NCBI RefSeq assembly: GCF_004114935.1
Contig: NZ_CP022221.1
Span: forward strand, 3,121,001-3,185,000
Reading direction: 5' to 3'
Source: Bradyrhizobium zhanjiangense
GTDB lineage: Bacteria; Pseudomonadota; Alphaproteobacteria; Rhizobiales; Xanthobacteraceae
Length of the DNA stretch: 64,000 nt
Part shown: piece by piece, positions 18,814 to 27,946 of the stretch
Position numbering within the stretch: the stretch's first letter is position 1
Layout of the letters: the number at the start of each line of letters is the position of its first letter
The notes under the pieces: generated by a model
Databases searched by the model: none
What the model saw: the letters and a program-made list of their open reading frames with translations, nothing else
Told to the model about the DNA's origin: nothing
Program-made: the position numbers and the translations under genes

Positions 18814-19463
18814 AGGCATTTCAACTTGCCGCGCCCGGAGAGCGTCTCTCGATCCTCTGTCTCGGTGCGCACTCGGATGACATCGAAATAGGTGCCGGTG
18901 CGACGATACTGAATTTGGTGGCGCGTGGCGTTCGGCTTGACGTGCATTGGTGTGTACTTAGCGCGTCAGGTGAACGCGAGGGTGAGGCGAGGGCGTCTGC
19001 GGCTGAATTCGTGTCAGACGCAGCCCGTTCTCAAATTGAAGCAATGTCCTTTCGAGACGGCTTCTTTCCAGAGCAAGGTGATGAGATCAAGAAGTGGTTC
19101 GAGGCGTTGAAGCGACGCGTTGAGCCGGATCTGATCCTTACGCACCGCGGAGACGACGCCCATCAGGATCATCGTCAGGTGTCGCGTTTAACGTGGAATA
19201 CATTCAGAGATCATTCCATTCTTGAGTATGAGATTCCGAAATGGGATGGAGACATCGGTCGAACGAATATGTATGCGCCCGTTTCATCGGAAGCATTGCA
19301 ACGAAAAATTGACCTGCTGATGTCGCACTTTGGCAGCCAACGTTCCAAACAATGGTTCGATCCGGAGGTCTTCCGCGGCTTAGCGCGGCTGCGGGGCATG
19401 GAATGCCGGGCGCCGGATAAGTACGCTGAAGCATTTGTAGCGAAAAAACTCGCACTGTCGTGA
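18810..19463 (+). CDS. PIG-L/LmbE family deacetylase
   Basis: A 217-residue zinc-dependent N-deacetylase of the PIG-L family. The metal-site motif appears as GAHSDDIEIGAG near residue 19 (family form AHPDDxExG), and the second ligand set as GDDAHQDHRQVS near residue 110. Members remove acetyl groups from GlcNAc-type sugars or related conjugates. Its start codon overlaps the stop of the cytidylyltransferase, so the two are translationally coupled. Its pairing with the cytidylyltransferase suggests a role on an amino-sugar nucleotide or lipid-linked intermediate; that is inference. Confidence 0.85.
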   Translation: MKAFQLAAPGERLSILCLGAHSDDIEIGAGATILNLVARGVRLDVHWCVLSASGEREGEARASAAEFVSDAARSQIEAMSFRDGFFPEQGDEIKKWFEALKRRVEPDLILTHRGDDAHQDHRQVSRLTWNTFRDHSILEYEIPKWDGDIGRTNMYAPVSSEALQRKIDLLMSHFGSQRSKQWFDPEVFRGLARLRGMECRAPDKYAEAFVAKKLALS

Positions 19464-19473
19464 GAAGGCGTTG

Positions 19474-21006
19474 GTGAAGCGTGCCCAAAAGCAAGCCGGA
19501 GCCGAACTCTCGTCTACGAGAATTGGAATGGACAATCTCAAGGGGATGATAATTCGCGGCGGCGTGGTCCGGCTTGGCGGCCAGGCGGCCAATTTCGCTC
19601 TTCGACTTGGTGTCATGGCCGCGCTCGCGCGCTTGCTTGATCCGCAGGATTTCGGATTGGTTGCGATGACAACCGTCGTCACCGGGATTCTTCAACTCTT
19701 CACGACGGCAGGATTGTCCTCGGCCACGGTCCAGCGAGACATAGTCACCAACGAGCAGATGTCGACGTTATTCTGGGTCAATCTGGGGCTCGGATTGGTG
19801 CTTGCGCTCCTCTGCGCGGCAACCGCACCTGCTCTCGTGGAATTCTACCATGAGCCTCGCCTGTTCTGGCTGACTGTCGTTGCAGGCTTGGGATTTTTTC
19901 TGAGTGCCGTAGCGGTGCAGCATTCAGCACTGCTTCAGCGTCAACTGCGGTACACAACGTTGACAGTCATTGAAGTGCTCTCACAGGTGGCGAGCTTTGG
20001 TGCCGGAGTCGCTATGGCCGTTGGCGGCTTGGGATATTGGGCCATTCTAGGAATGACACTGATTTCGACCGTGGTCTACACCGTGTGCGTATGGGCGGCC
20101 ACGGGGTGGATTCCCGGCCCACCGCGCCGGACTGTCGGAGTCCGTGGCATGTTGAGCTTTGGCGGGGTAGTTACCCTGAATTCTCTTGTGGTGTACGTTG
20201 CCTACAACTTCGAGAAGTTGCTCCTAGGCCGATACTGGGGAGCCGATGCTCTTGGGATCTATGAACGGGGATATCGGTTGGTCAACCTGCCGACGGCAGA
20301 GCTTAACGCAGCGATTGGAGGCGTTGCATTTTCGGGATTGTCGCGGATTCAGAACGATTTACCGCGAATGAAGAGCTACTTCCTGAAGGGTTATACGATC
20401 GTCCTGTCGATGACGCTACCCATCACGGTCTTCTGCGCGGTGTTCGTGGATGACATCGTCGAGGTCGTACTAGGGCCGAAGTGGAGAGATACCGTCATCG
20501 TCTTCCGCCTGTTGACGCCGACGATTTTGGTATTCGGCATCATCAATCCCCTTGCTTGGTTGCTGTATTCGGCGGGCCTACAAGTACGAAGTCTGAAGAT
20601 TGCCTTAGTGATCGCCCCGCTGGTCATTTCGGCTTACCTCATAGGATTGCCCTACGGTCCGACGGGGGTCGCGTTCGCCTATTCCGCCGCGATGGTATTG
20701 TGGCTCGTCCCACACGTTCTCTGGTGCTTGCACGGAACGTTGATTTCTCCGCGGGATCTACTTTTCACAGCAGGCCGGCCGTTGATCGCAGGTGTAGCGG
20801 CGGCAGCAGTAGCTCTTGTTGTTCAACTCTGCCTTGGTGGTTCAGAGTCGCATCTACTGAGGCTCCTTCTTGGAGGCTGCATCATCGCCGCAATCTATCT
20901 CTGGGTGCTGCTGTTTCTTATGGGGCAGAAGACAGTCTATATCGATCTGTTGAGGGAACTGCAGGGCGCACTTTCCATGAGAACTCATGAAAAACGAGCG
21001 GGCTAG
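19474..21006 (+). CDS. Wzx-like lipopolysaccharide/exopolysaccharide flippase (MOP superfamily)
   Basis: A roughly 510-residue integral membrane protein with about twelve to fourteen hydrophobic helices. The start region RGGVVRLGGQAANFALRLGVMAALARLLDP... and the following DFGLVAMTTVVTGILQLF match the WzxC/polysaccharide transporter family. Later ISPRDL near the C-terminus is also usual. It would flip the lipid-linked repeat unit across the inner membrane. The GTG at 19474 has a GAGAAGG ribosome site; an ATG at 19528 fits the family's usual first residues equally well, so the start is uncertain by 18 residues. It follows the deacetylase directly. Confidence 0.87.
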   Translation: MKRAQKQAGAELSSTRIGMDNLKGMIIRGGVVRLGGQAANFALRLGVMAALARLLDPQDFGLVAMTTVVTGILQLFTTAGLSSATVQRDIVTNEQMSTLFWVNLGLGLVLALLCAATAPALVEFYHEPRLFWLTVVAGLGFFLSAVAVQHSALLQRQLRYTTLTVIEVLSQVASFGAGVAMAVGGLGYWAILGMTLISTVVYTVCVWAATGWIPGPPRRTVGVRGMLSFGGVVTLNSLVVYVAYNFEKLLLGRYWGADALGIYERGYRLVNLPTAELNAAIGGVAFSGLSRIQNDLPRMKSYFLKGYTIVLSMTLPITVFCAVFVDDIVEVVLGPKWRDTVIVFRLLTPTILVFGIINPLAWLLYSAGLQVRSLKIALVIAPLVISAYLIGLPYGPTGVAFAYSAAMVLWLVPHVLWCLHGTLISPRDLLFTAGRPLIAGVAAAAVALVVQLCLGGSESHLLRLLLGGCIIAAIYLWVLLFLMGQKTVYIDLLRELQGALSMRTHEKRAG

Positions 21007-21047
21007 GTTCGGAGATCGGACGACGGCCACCGCATTTGGAGGGCAAG

Positions 21048-22208
21048 ATGACTAAGCTGCGAGCGGGCGACTGGGTAGAAGTGCGGACCAAGGAGGAGAT
21101 CCTTAGCACGCTCGACAGCAGTGGCCGCTTCGAGGGACTGCCGTTCATGCCGCAAATGTTCAAGTATTGTGGTAAGCGGTTTAAGGTCTACAAGCGTTCC
21201 CACAAGACTTGTGACACCGTCACAAACACGGGTGGCAGATGGCTGCCAAATGGTATCCATCTTGAACTCCGATGCGACGGTGAGGCGTTTGGTGGCTGCC
21301 AAGCTGCATGCCTGATTTTCTGGAAGGAGGCTTGGCTCAGGCCCATCGGCGAAAGCGAGAACTCTGTGGTGAGTTTACCGGACCATCGGAGCGAATGCGT
21401 CGGACGATCCGCTGATAAAAGCCAATGTACAGAGGAAGACGTCTTTCGGGGGACGCGTGTCGGCGATAGCGCCGCGGATACAGAAATTCGCTACTCTTGC
21501 CAGGCAACCGAATTGCCCCGCTTTACGACGTTGGCACGATGGTGGGACGTCAGGCAATATGTGGAGGATTACACCTCGAGGAACGCCAGCTTGGGGCGGA
21601 TCGCATGCGGATTCGCATACCTGGCCTACTGGCATCTTGCGCTGGCCAAGAGGGCACGACTGGGCCACGTTTCTCGCTTGGCTTACGATTTCTTCCAGGA
21701 GCTGCGGGGCGGTATTCCGTTTCCGAGGTGGAAGGGAAAAATACCTCATCGGCATGAGACGCCCAGTGTCACCTTAAACCTCCAACCTGGTGAGTTGGTG
21801 CGAGTGAAGACCTACAAGGAGATTCTTGCGACCGTCGACGCCGAAAACATAAACAGAGGCATGGCCTTTGACGCGGAGCTGGTCCCATATTGCGGTGGTC
21901 TCTACAAGGTCAAGACACGGATAACGAGATTCATCGACGAGAAGACCGGAAAGATGAGGTCACTCAAGACGCCGGCGGTGATCTTGGAGGACGTTTGGTG
22001 CAGATCTCGATACAGCAATTGTAAAATGTTCTGCCCGAGGAGCATCTATTCGTGGTGGCGTGAAGTGTGGCTTGAAAGGGTTACTGACACAACGCACGAG
22101 CAGGGACTCGCAGCTGCTGGTCGTTTGAAGGAGAGATCGCGATTGGGGCTAGTTGATGGCCCCCATGCGGCCTCGGGTGCCGGAAAAATTGGGGCGATGG
22201 AACATTGA
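21048..22208 (+). CDS. Unknown protein with a duplicated cysteine-rich domain
   Basis: A 386-residue protein that I do not recognise. Two halves are clearly related. The first (about residues 3-100) begins AGDWVEVRTKEEILSTLD and ends CQAACLIFWKEAWLRPI; the second (about 245-360) begins PGELVRVKTYKEILATVD and ends CKMFCPRSIYSWWREVWLERV. Both share a YCG motif, a conserved Cys-x(5-6)-C-x3-C group and a Trp-rich end. The middle holds TRP-, Tyr- and Arg-rich helices. No membrane segment or signal is seen. The ATG at 21048 has GGAGGG upstream. It lies between wzx and a glycosyltransferase, on the same strand. A metal- or disulphide-stabilised domain is suggested by the cysteines only. Confidence 0.6.
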   Translation: MTKLRAGDWVEVRTKEEILSTLDSSGRFEGLPFMPQMFKYCGKRFKVYKRSHKTCDTVTNTGGRWLPNGIHLELRCDGEAFGGCQAACLIFWKEAWLRPIGESENSVVSLPDHRSECVGRSADKSQCTEEDVFRGTRVGDSAADTEIRYSCQATELPRFTTLARWWDVRQYVEDYTSRNASLGRIACGFAYLAYWHLALAKRARLGHVSRLAYDFFQELRGGIPFPRWKGKIPHRHETPSVTLNLQPGELVRVKTYKEILATVDAENINRGMAFDAELVPYCGGLYKVKTRITRFIDEKTGKMRSLKTPAVILEDVWCRSRYSNCKMFCPRSIYSWWREVWLERVTDTTHEQGLAAAGRLKERSRLGLVDGPHAASGAGKIGAMEH

Positions 22209-23361
22209 TCCGTCGTCACCAATCGCGACCAGTGGAATGACACAGGTTTTCGAGTTCGCCATGCGAGCTTCAAGCGAGATCGGGAATTCAGCACGTCCTG
22301 TCAGTCTGCAGCGGCCAGCAGTTGAAGGCGCCATGGCGGCACCAGATGCCGCCTCACGCCGGACCGACCCTCTGGTGACCATTGCCATTCCTACGTTCAA
22401 TCGAGCTGCGTGGTTGCAGGACTGTGTTCGCTTGGCGCTGAGCCAATCGTATCCACGTTTCGAAGTGCTCGTGTCGGACAACGCGTCGACCGATGAAACT
22501 GCTCTGGTTCTGAGCCAGTTCAAGGACGAAAGACTACGCTTCGTTCGCCAGCCGAAGAACATAGGCGCGACCCCGAACTGGAATGCTTGCGTGGAACAGG
22601 CAAGGGGAGACTACATCGTATTTGTTCCAGACGACGACAGAATAGCGCCATGGCTGTTGGAGCGATGCATTTCGCTGATCCGAAGAGAGCCCGAAGTGCC
22701 GATCGTGATGGCATTGGGTGAGGCCCGGATTGTCGCGTCGGGGCGCATCTTGCCACCACAGGCTAGTCGAAATCTGAGAACTGGAATCTGGGACGGCGTG
22801 GATGTCCTCGATGAGTATCTGCAACGTCGCATCATGGTGCAGGGTTGCACCACGATAATTCGTACCGAGAGACTTCGGGCCTGGGGAGGCTTCCCGGCAG
22901 GATGGCCGTTCGCGAGTGATCTTGCAAGGCATCTCCCCCTACTGTTGGAAGGCAAGGCAGGCTTTATCAATGAAAGCTGTGGCTCCTATTCCCTTCACGA
23001 CGCCACGCAGACATCTCGTCTCGCGCTCGAGAGCCACCTGGAGGATATCAAGAAACTGGTTGATCTCATAACGATCACTGCCGAGCACAGAATCGGGAAT
23101 GAACGAAGGCGCCATCAATTGCAATTGCGAGCCAGACATTTCCTGGCCCGCGAGACCATCGGGATCATTACCTCATATCGCAAACGGGGCGCTCGCTTTC
23201 GCGAACTACTTCCAGTGTTGAGGCAATGGGGACGCCACCTGGTAGCCTTGCGGGCACAAGACACGTTCGCCGCCACGACACTGATCTGCTGGCTGCTTCT
23301 TCCTGCACCGATTATTGGCGGGCTCCGCCGCCTCAAGAGGAAGCTCACTTTGAAAGCATAG
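22156..23361 (+). CDS. Family 2 glycosyltransferase
   Basis: A GT2 enzyme of up to 401 residues. The catalytic domain starts at PLVTIAIPTFNRAAWLQDC, with EVLVSDNASTDET, NIGATPNWNACVEQARGDY and the metal site VFVPDDDRIAP; a gap of about 70 residues without motifs precedes it. The N-terminus is uncertain: ATG 22156 would overlap the previous gene by 53 bases, and ATG 22237, 22261 and 22333 are also in frame. A hydrophobic C-terminal segment near LICWLLLPAPIIGGL may tie it to the membrane. It is convergent with the beta-helix gene on its right. Confidence 0.82.
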   Translation: MAPMRPRVPEKLGRWNIDPSSPIATSGMTQVFEFAMRASSEIGNSARPVSLQRPAVEGAMAAPDAASRRTDPLVTIAIPTFNRAAWLQDCVRLALSQSYPRFEVLVSDNASTDETALVLSQFKDERLRFVRQPKNIGATPNWNACVEQARGDYIVFVPDDDRIAPWLLERCISLIRREPEVPIVMALGEARIVASGRILPPQASRNLRTGIWDGVDVLDEYLQRRIMVQGCTTIIRTERLRAWGGFPAGWPFASDLARHLPLLLEGKAGFINESCGSYSLHDATQTSRLALESHLEDIKKLVDLITITAEHRIGNERRRHQLQLRARHFLARETIGIITSYRKRGARFRELLPVLRQWGRHLVALRAQDTFAATTLICWLLLPAPIIGGLRRLKRKLTLKA

Positions 23362-23377
23362 CCAGCGATGCGCGAAG

Positions 23378-24502
23378 TCACGGACGTGACGGTTTCGGCT
23401 TCGGGCTGGTGGAGTCCTGGACGACCCGCCCGGTTACCATGTTCACGTTCTTTGAGAAAACGGTCTTTGGATAGCGATCGTTCGGCCCGGCTGCCGGATA
23501 GTTAAAGCCGAAGGCTTTTGTCACATCAAAATAGTTGTCGTGCGTGGAGAATAAGCCGGACAGATTCGCAGCGTCGGTTCCCGGGCCGGATACGGACATC
23601 CAGTAGGTAACGCTGCCGATCAGGGTATTGCAGCCAAACTCGCCTGAATTTGTGTTATCGGCAATGAACCCTTGAGTACTGCCGCCATTCTGGACCGCGG
23701 TGTTGTAAAGGATCCGGGTGGCTTCCACGGTCGGTCCGTAAACCTGCAGATAGTCGCCGTGGGTTCCTGGGCCGCGCATTCCGGCCTGTTCCAGCACATT
23801 GTATCGAATGATGATATTGCCGCCGTCTCGGCCATGGCGGCCAATTAGGTCGGAGTTAGAATTCTTCAGCCACGAATATTCGATCGTAAGGCCGGGCCCT
23901 TCCATTTCGATCAGGAATTCTGCACGTCCGCCTCCGCTCAGGCCGTCAATGATGCAATTGACGATGCGTAGATTGGAGGAGGACGGCGTACCGCTGATGA
24001 CACTATTCTGCGGACCGCCTGGATTCAGACCATCGAATTTCGAGTTGATCAGGCTGGTGTTCGCTGCGGTAGTCACAACCGACCAGCCGCCGAAATCATA
24101 ACCGTCGAGCGTAACGTTGTCGCCTGTCACCGTGATGCTCTTCTGAGGCACGTTGAGCGAGACGCCGGCCATCGCGATCGTTGCCGGATCCTTGATAGGG
24201 GTATTCGTCGAATGGCCAACGCAATAGTCCACACCCGCTACGCTCCACTGCGGACGGAATCTGTATTTGGTCAGGAGAGATGGATACTGAATTGTACAAG
24301 TGGGCGCGTGTGAGGAGCCGTCATCGAGGGCGGATTTGTCGATTGCAGCGCGCTCCGGCGGGCGAATATCTCCGGACGGAACGTTCTGCGCTTGGCTAGC
24401 GACTATGGACCAAGGCAACGCGAACGCGAGAAGAGGTTTAATATAGCGGGCTGTCATGCGGAAGTGGGAGCCTTGCCCGGGCGGTTCGTTATCTGGACGC
24501 AT
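23378..24502 (-). CDS. Secreted right-handed beta-helix protein
   Basis: A 374-residue protein with a signal peptide (hydrophobic core LLAFALPWSIVASQAQ, after MTARYIK). The body has repeating short strands with Asn/Ser/Gly turns, such as VTLDGYDFGGWSVVTTAANTS and LTIEYSWLKNSNSDLIGRHG, as in parallel beta-helix polysaccharide lyases and glycanases. The ATG at 24502 has AGGGGA 5 bases upstream; ATG 24457 is an alternative that starts right at the signal peptide. Its start overlaps the stop of the Wzy-like gene by 14 bases, so the two are coupled. The same domain forms the first third of the type I-secreted protein at 38515. It may trim or bind the polysaccharide; no catalytic residues were assigned. 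Confidence 0.72.
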   Translation of the reverse strand: MRPDNEPPGQGSHFRMTARYIKPLLAFALPWSIVASQAQNVPSGDIRPPERAAIDKSALDDGSSHAPTCTIQYPSLLTKYRFRPQWSVAGVDYCVGHSTNTPIKDPATIAMAGVSLNVPQKSITVTGDNVTLDGYDFGGWSVVTTAANTSLINSKFDGLNPGGPQNSVISGTPSSSNLRIVNCIIDGLSGGGRAEFLIEMEGPGLTIEYSWLKNSNSDLIGRHGRDGGNIIIRYNVLEQAGMRGPGTHGDYLQVYGPTVEATRILYNTAVQNGGSTQGFIADNTNSGEFGCNTLIGSVTYWMSVSGPGTDAANLSGLFSTHDNYFDVTKAFGFNYPAAGPNDRYPKTVFSKNVNMVTGRVVQDSTSPKPKPSRP

Positions 24503-25850
24503 AGAATCCCCTAGTTGCGACGGTGAGGTCACGATCGGCGCTAGCCATCCTTCGATCGAGTACGGGACTCTCGGCTGCCGTGATGGACTCCTCCTTCAGC
24601 GACGCGCGGATGCCGATCCATATTCCCCAGAGTATCCAACTGTTGTTCCAATAATGGACCGTCAATCCCACGAACATGAACATCGCGAGGCCCAATGTGA
24701 ATGCCGTACGCATGTTGCTCATGTAAGCATCGCAGTTGTGCGGAATGCTGGCGGTCCGCCTGGTCGGAAAGAATGCTGCAGTATTCGCTAGCAGAATAAA
24801 TATGACCAATGGAATACCAAACCGGAGCGCCAAGGTCAGCCAAACGCTGTCGACTGAGGCGTTGCCAAAGAAATCATCGGGGGAGGCGTACGAACCAAAT
24901 CCGTACCCCACATAAGGAGAGAGATCGATATAGTAGCCGGCGCTTTCCCAAGTCGCGACACGGAAATATCCGGTAGCTGGGTCGAGCGTCAGATTTGCGA
25001 CGATCCAAGAGACTGGCTTGTTGGCGACCAGAAATACGATTCCAAGGAACACCAAAAGGCTTGCCACCAAGGCGTGCCACCTCCAGCGCTGCCCCATCAG
25101 CAGCTGATCGTAACAATAGACGGATAGTACAATCCCGAATGCCATCAGCGGTGCCGAAGACATTGATAGGACGCATCCAAAAAGGCACAGCCCGCAATAC
25201 AAAGTTCGACCAAGGAAGCTGCGTTCCGAGTACAGAAAAATGGCGCCGGCGACGGCGCAGAACGAGCCGAATAGGATCGCGTGAGGAAATGTTGAGGTCG
25301 CTCGCAGCAAGCCGTAACGATACTCATATCCCGTGCTCTGCAAGCCCATAAGGGCCGCGACGACATTGTGCCGGGTGAGATGCTCTAGGACCGCAACAGC
25401 AACGATCGCTGCGGTAACAGGCTTCAGGACTCGGACAAAGGTCTCCAATCCCTGGCGCCCAAAAAAGTAGGCGCGAGCTACGATGTAGCCGCCGGAAAAT
25501 TCGAGGACGAGAGCGGCCGCGGAAGACCACCCTTGATCCGTTTGCAGTACCGCCGCAAACATCCAGACTGACGCAGCGCATACGAAGAAATCCGATGCGC
25601 ATAGCCGTCGCCCTCTTTGAAACAACTCGGCCAGGGCAGGAACCAGCAGCAAAGAGATTGCAATCCGCGCCGGAATGAACTTGGCACCCCCCACGTACAT
25701 TGTCATGTACGAGGGCATGGCGCTCCCGAGCAATAGCAGCCATGCCGCCCATCCATTTGAACCTGTCGCGGTTCTCCTTTCGAGCGTACCGGCCTGGAGT
25801 GGCGGTCCACTCTCCGCCAGGCCGGATCCATTGAGGCCGTAGGACGACAT
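24489..25850 (-). CDS. Wzy-like O-antigen/exopolysaccharide polymerase
   Basis: A 453-residue integral membrane protein with about ten to twelve hydrophobic segments and a large periplasmic loop near residues 290-340 that contains SPYVGYGFGSY, as in the O-antigen ligase/polymerase (Wzy/WaaL) group. Sequence conservation in these proteins is weak, so topology and position are the main evidence. The ATG at 25850 has AAGGG upstream. It begins a minus-strand unit with the beta-helix gene and faces a glycosyltransferase gene across an AT-rich spacer. It is the only polymerase candidate in the window and pairs naturally with the Wzx-like flippase. Confidence 0.75.
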   Translation of the reverse strand: MSSYGLNGSGLAESGPPLQAGTLERRTATGSNGWAAWLLLLGSAMPSYMTMYVGGAKFIPARIAISLLLVPALAELFQRGRRLCASDFFVCAASVWMFAAVLQTDQGWSSAAALVLEFSGGYIVARAYFFGRQGLETFVRVLKPVTAAIVAVAVLEHLTRHNVVAALMGLQSTGYEYRYGLLRATSTFPHAILFGSFCAVAGAIFLYSERSFLGRTLYCGLCLFGCVLSMSSAPLMAFGIVLSVYCYDQLLMGQRWRWHALVASLLVFLGIVFLVANKPVSWIVANLTLDPATGYFRVATWESAGYYIDLSPYVGYGFGSYASPDDFFGNASVDSVWLTLALRFGIPLVIFILLANTAAFFPTRRTASIPHNCDAYMSNMRTAFTLGLAMFMFVGLTVHYWNNSWILWGIWIGIRASLKEESITAAESPVLDRRMASADRDLTVATRGFYASR

Positions 25851-25988
25851 GAGCCCTTCTCGATCCGAAACATTAACTGGGATTAGAATAAAGATATATT
25901 ATTTAATGTCCGATGCCAAATAATATGTTGATAATAAATCTTGCGGCAGTATATTTAATTTTGCTGGCCATGCGGCCAAAGGTGGGAA
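25851..25988. promoter_or_regulatory. AT-rich divergent promoter region
   Basis: A 138-base spacer between the Wzy-like gene and a plus-strand glycosyltransferase. It contains GATATATTATTTAATG, AAATAATATGTTGATAATAAA and GTATATTTAATTTTG. The base composition is far below that of the flanking genes. It probably holds both promoters. Confidence 0.45.
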
Positions 25989-26783
25989 ATGACCTGCTCG
26001 ATAGAGGTTTATTGCGTCGCCAACGAGCAAGCGACACTTGCTCGAAATCTAAAACGATCTCCAGAACTTGCGGACAGCCGTATTAAGGTTTCCGTCATCT
26101 GGGGGGCCACGGCTGCATCAGCGGCATATCACCAGGCAATGGCTACAGCCAGATCGGATATCGTCGTATTCGCCCATCAGGACGTCTATTTTCCCGAGGG
26201 CTGGTTTATTGCACTGCGAGCAGCTTGCGAGAGATTGAATTCGATTGACCCGTCGTGGGCTGTCGCCGGTATCTGCGGCATGACGCCCGACGGGGAATTC
26301 GTTGGGCATTTGTGGGATTCCGGCCTGGGCACCGTATGCGGTGGGCGATTTGACCGACCCCGCCCCGCTGCGAGTCTCGATGAGGTCGTTTTGATCGTGC
26401 GCCGGGCTGCGGGCACTCTGTTCGATCCGAGCCTGCCCTCCTTCCACCTGTACGGAACGGACATCGTGCTGGAGGCAAAGAGGGCCGGCATGAAATCCTA
26501 TGTGATCGACCTGCCGATTATCCATAATAGCAAGGCAACTCTTCGTCTCGACCACTCCTACCTGACTGCCTACCGCTTCATGATTCGGAAGTGGAGGGCG
26601 CAACTTCCTTGGCCGACGGTGATCGTTCAGTTGAGCCGGAATCCCCTGCCGCTGCTGCTTCGTCGTCTCCGGCTGAGGTACAGGGCCATACTGAGAGCGA
26701 CCACGCTGAACCCCAAGTTCGAGTGTCCTGAAGCAAAAGCGAGGGAGCTCGGATTTGCGCAAGCAAGTGAGGATGCCATTTGA
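25989..26783 (+). CDS. Putative glycosyltransferase (GT2-like, StrF-type domain)
   Basis: A 264-residue protein that resembles the short GT-A glycosyltransferases related to StrF. It shows VSVIWGATAASAAYHQAM near residue 35, the acidic site VVFAHQDVYFPEGW near residue 60 in place of a DxD, VAGICGMTPDGEFVGHL and FHLYGTDIVLEAKRAGMKSYVIDLPIIHNS, where HLYGTD and the HNS are typical. A basic C-terminal tail follows. The ATG at 25989 has GGGAAA upstream. It overlaps the next gene by 4 bases. Substrates are not known. Confidence 0.72.
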   Translation: MTCSIEVYCVANEQATLARNLKRSPELADSRIKVSVIWGATAASAAYHQAMATARSDIVVFAHQDVYFPEGWFIALRAACERLNSIDPSWAVAGICGMTPDGEFVGHLWDSGLGTVCGGRFDRPRPAASLDEVVLIVRRAAGTLFDPSLPSFHLYGTDIVLEAKRAGMKSYVIDLPIIHNSKATLRLDHSYLTAYRFMIRKWRAQLPWPTVIVQLSRNPLPLLLRRLRLRYRAILRATTLNPKFECPEAKARELGFAQASEDAI

Positions 26784-27835
26784 CCGATTGCCTGACTGGT
26801 GCCGTGCAGAAGGGAGACAATACTGCTGGTAAGCAGCCTTCGATGACGATTGTGGTCTGCATCGAGTCGGGGATGCTGGAGCCACTTACGCTGCGCATGG
26901 TGGAGAGCCTTCGTCGCTTCGGCGGCCGCTTTGCAAACCTGGAAGTTATTGCCGTCACGCCTCGGTCTACTCCGGCTCTCACGCGAGAGACGCATCGCCG
27001 AATGGAGGAGCTTGGCATCAAGCATCTACGTGTCTTTCCCGATAATCCGTATGTCTGGCACCACTATATGAATAAGGCGGAAGCGATTGCGGCCGTCGAG
27101 AGCAGGGTCACGACAGAGGCGATCGCGTGGATCGACAGTGATATCCTATTCTTGCGTGAGCCCAATGGTCTTGAACTTCCCCCCGGGGTAGATTTCCTCG
27201 CGAGCGCTCCGGATGCCGGAGTGATCGGGTCGAGGGGGGTAACTGATCCAAATGATCCGTTCTGGGAACGGTCCGCTGCACTCATCGGAAGAGTTGCTGA
27301 CGACCTTCCATGGCTCCAGACGGGCGATGGACATCGGATTAGGTTCTACTGGAATGCGGGCCTCTATGTGTACCGGCGCAGCACGCGGTTCGGCAGAGAG
27401 TTTCTCGCCGACTTCAAGACATTCCTTGATCGCCAGGTGGCCAGAACACACTCGCAAGTGCACTTCATGGATCAGGTCGTGCTGGGCTTGACGGTGATCC
27501 GGCTTGGGCTGGCTTGGCAAGCACTGCCGGATTCAAGCAACTTCCCCCTGTGTAGCTATCTGCCGAGAAACTATGACGGGGCAAAGGTAACGGGAGTGAG
27601 TGTACTTCACTTTCACGATTCCATGGAGCCGAAGCTCTGGAACAAGCTTCTCGAGACGCTCGTACCCGGACATCCGCAAATCCATGAATGGCTCGAGCCT
27701 CAGGGTCCGGTCTCCGTGCCATCTTCGATTCCATCCTCGCTTGCGCGCGAAGGTCTCCGAATGGTTCGAGGCGCACGTAGACGCGCCTACTATGCTCGGT
27801 CCGGCTTTATCAAAGCTTGGAGTCCGGCGCGATGA
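26780..27835 (+). CDS. Putative GT-A type glycosyltransferase
   Basis: A 351-residue protein without a family name that I can assign. A nucleotide-sugar binding fold is suggested by MTIVVCIESGMLEP, EVIAVTPRSTP and an acidic site AIAWIDSDILFLREP near residue 115 that looks like a DxD motif; RFYWNAGLYVYRRS, HFMDQVVLGLTVIRLG and VLHFHDSMEPKLWNKLL follow, as in GT8-like enzymes. The frame starts at a TTG (26780) that overlaps the previous stop, with GTGAGGA 8 bases before it; ATG 26843 is an alternative. Position among glycosyltransferases supports a transferase role. Confidence 0.6.
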   Translation: MTDCLTGAVQKGDNTAGKQPSMTIVVCIESGMLEPLTLRMVESLRRFGGRFANLEVIAVTPRSTPALTRETHRRMEELGIKHLRVFPDNPYVWHHYMNKAEAIAAVESRVTTEAIAWIDSDILFLREPNGLELPPGVDFLASAPDAGVIGSRGVTDPNDPFWERSAALIGRVADDLPWLQTGDGHRIRFYWNAGLYVYRRSTRFGREFLADFKTFLDRQVARTHSQVHFMDQVVLGLTVIRLGLAWQALPDSSNFPLCSYLPRNYDGAKVTGVSVLHFHDSMEPKLWNKLLETLVPGHPQIHEWLEPQGPVSVPSSIPSSLAREGLRMVRGARRRAYYARSGFIKAWSPAR

Positions 27836-27946
27836 TGTCGACCGAATGTGCAGATTTGGAGATCGATAATTGTTAGCGGGCCGCGATAACGACGTGACCT
27901 CGCAGGAGGAGCCACGTCATGGTCCAGCGTCCAGAGGGAGAAAGTT

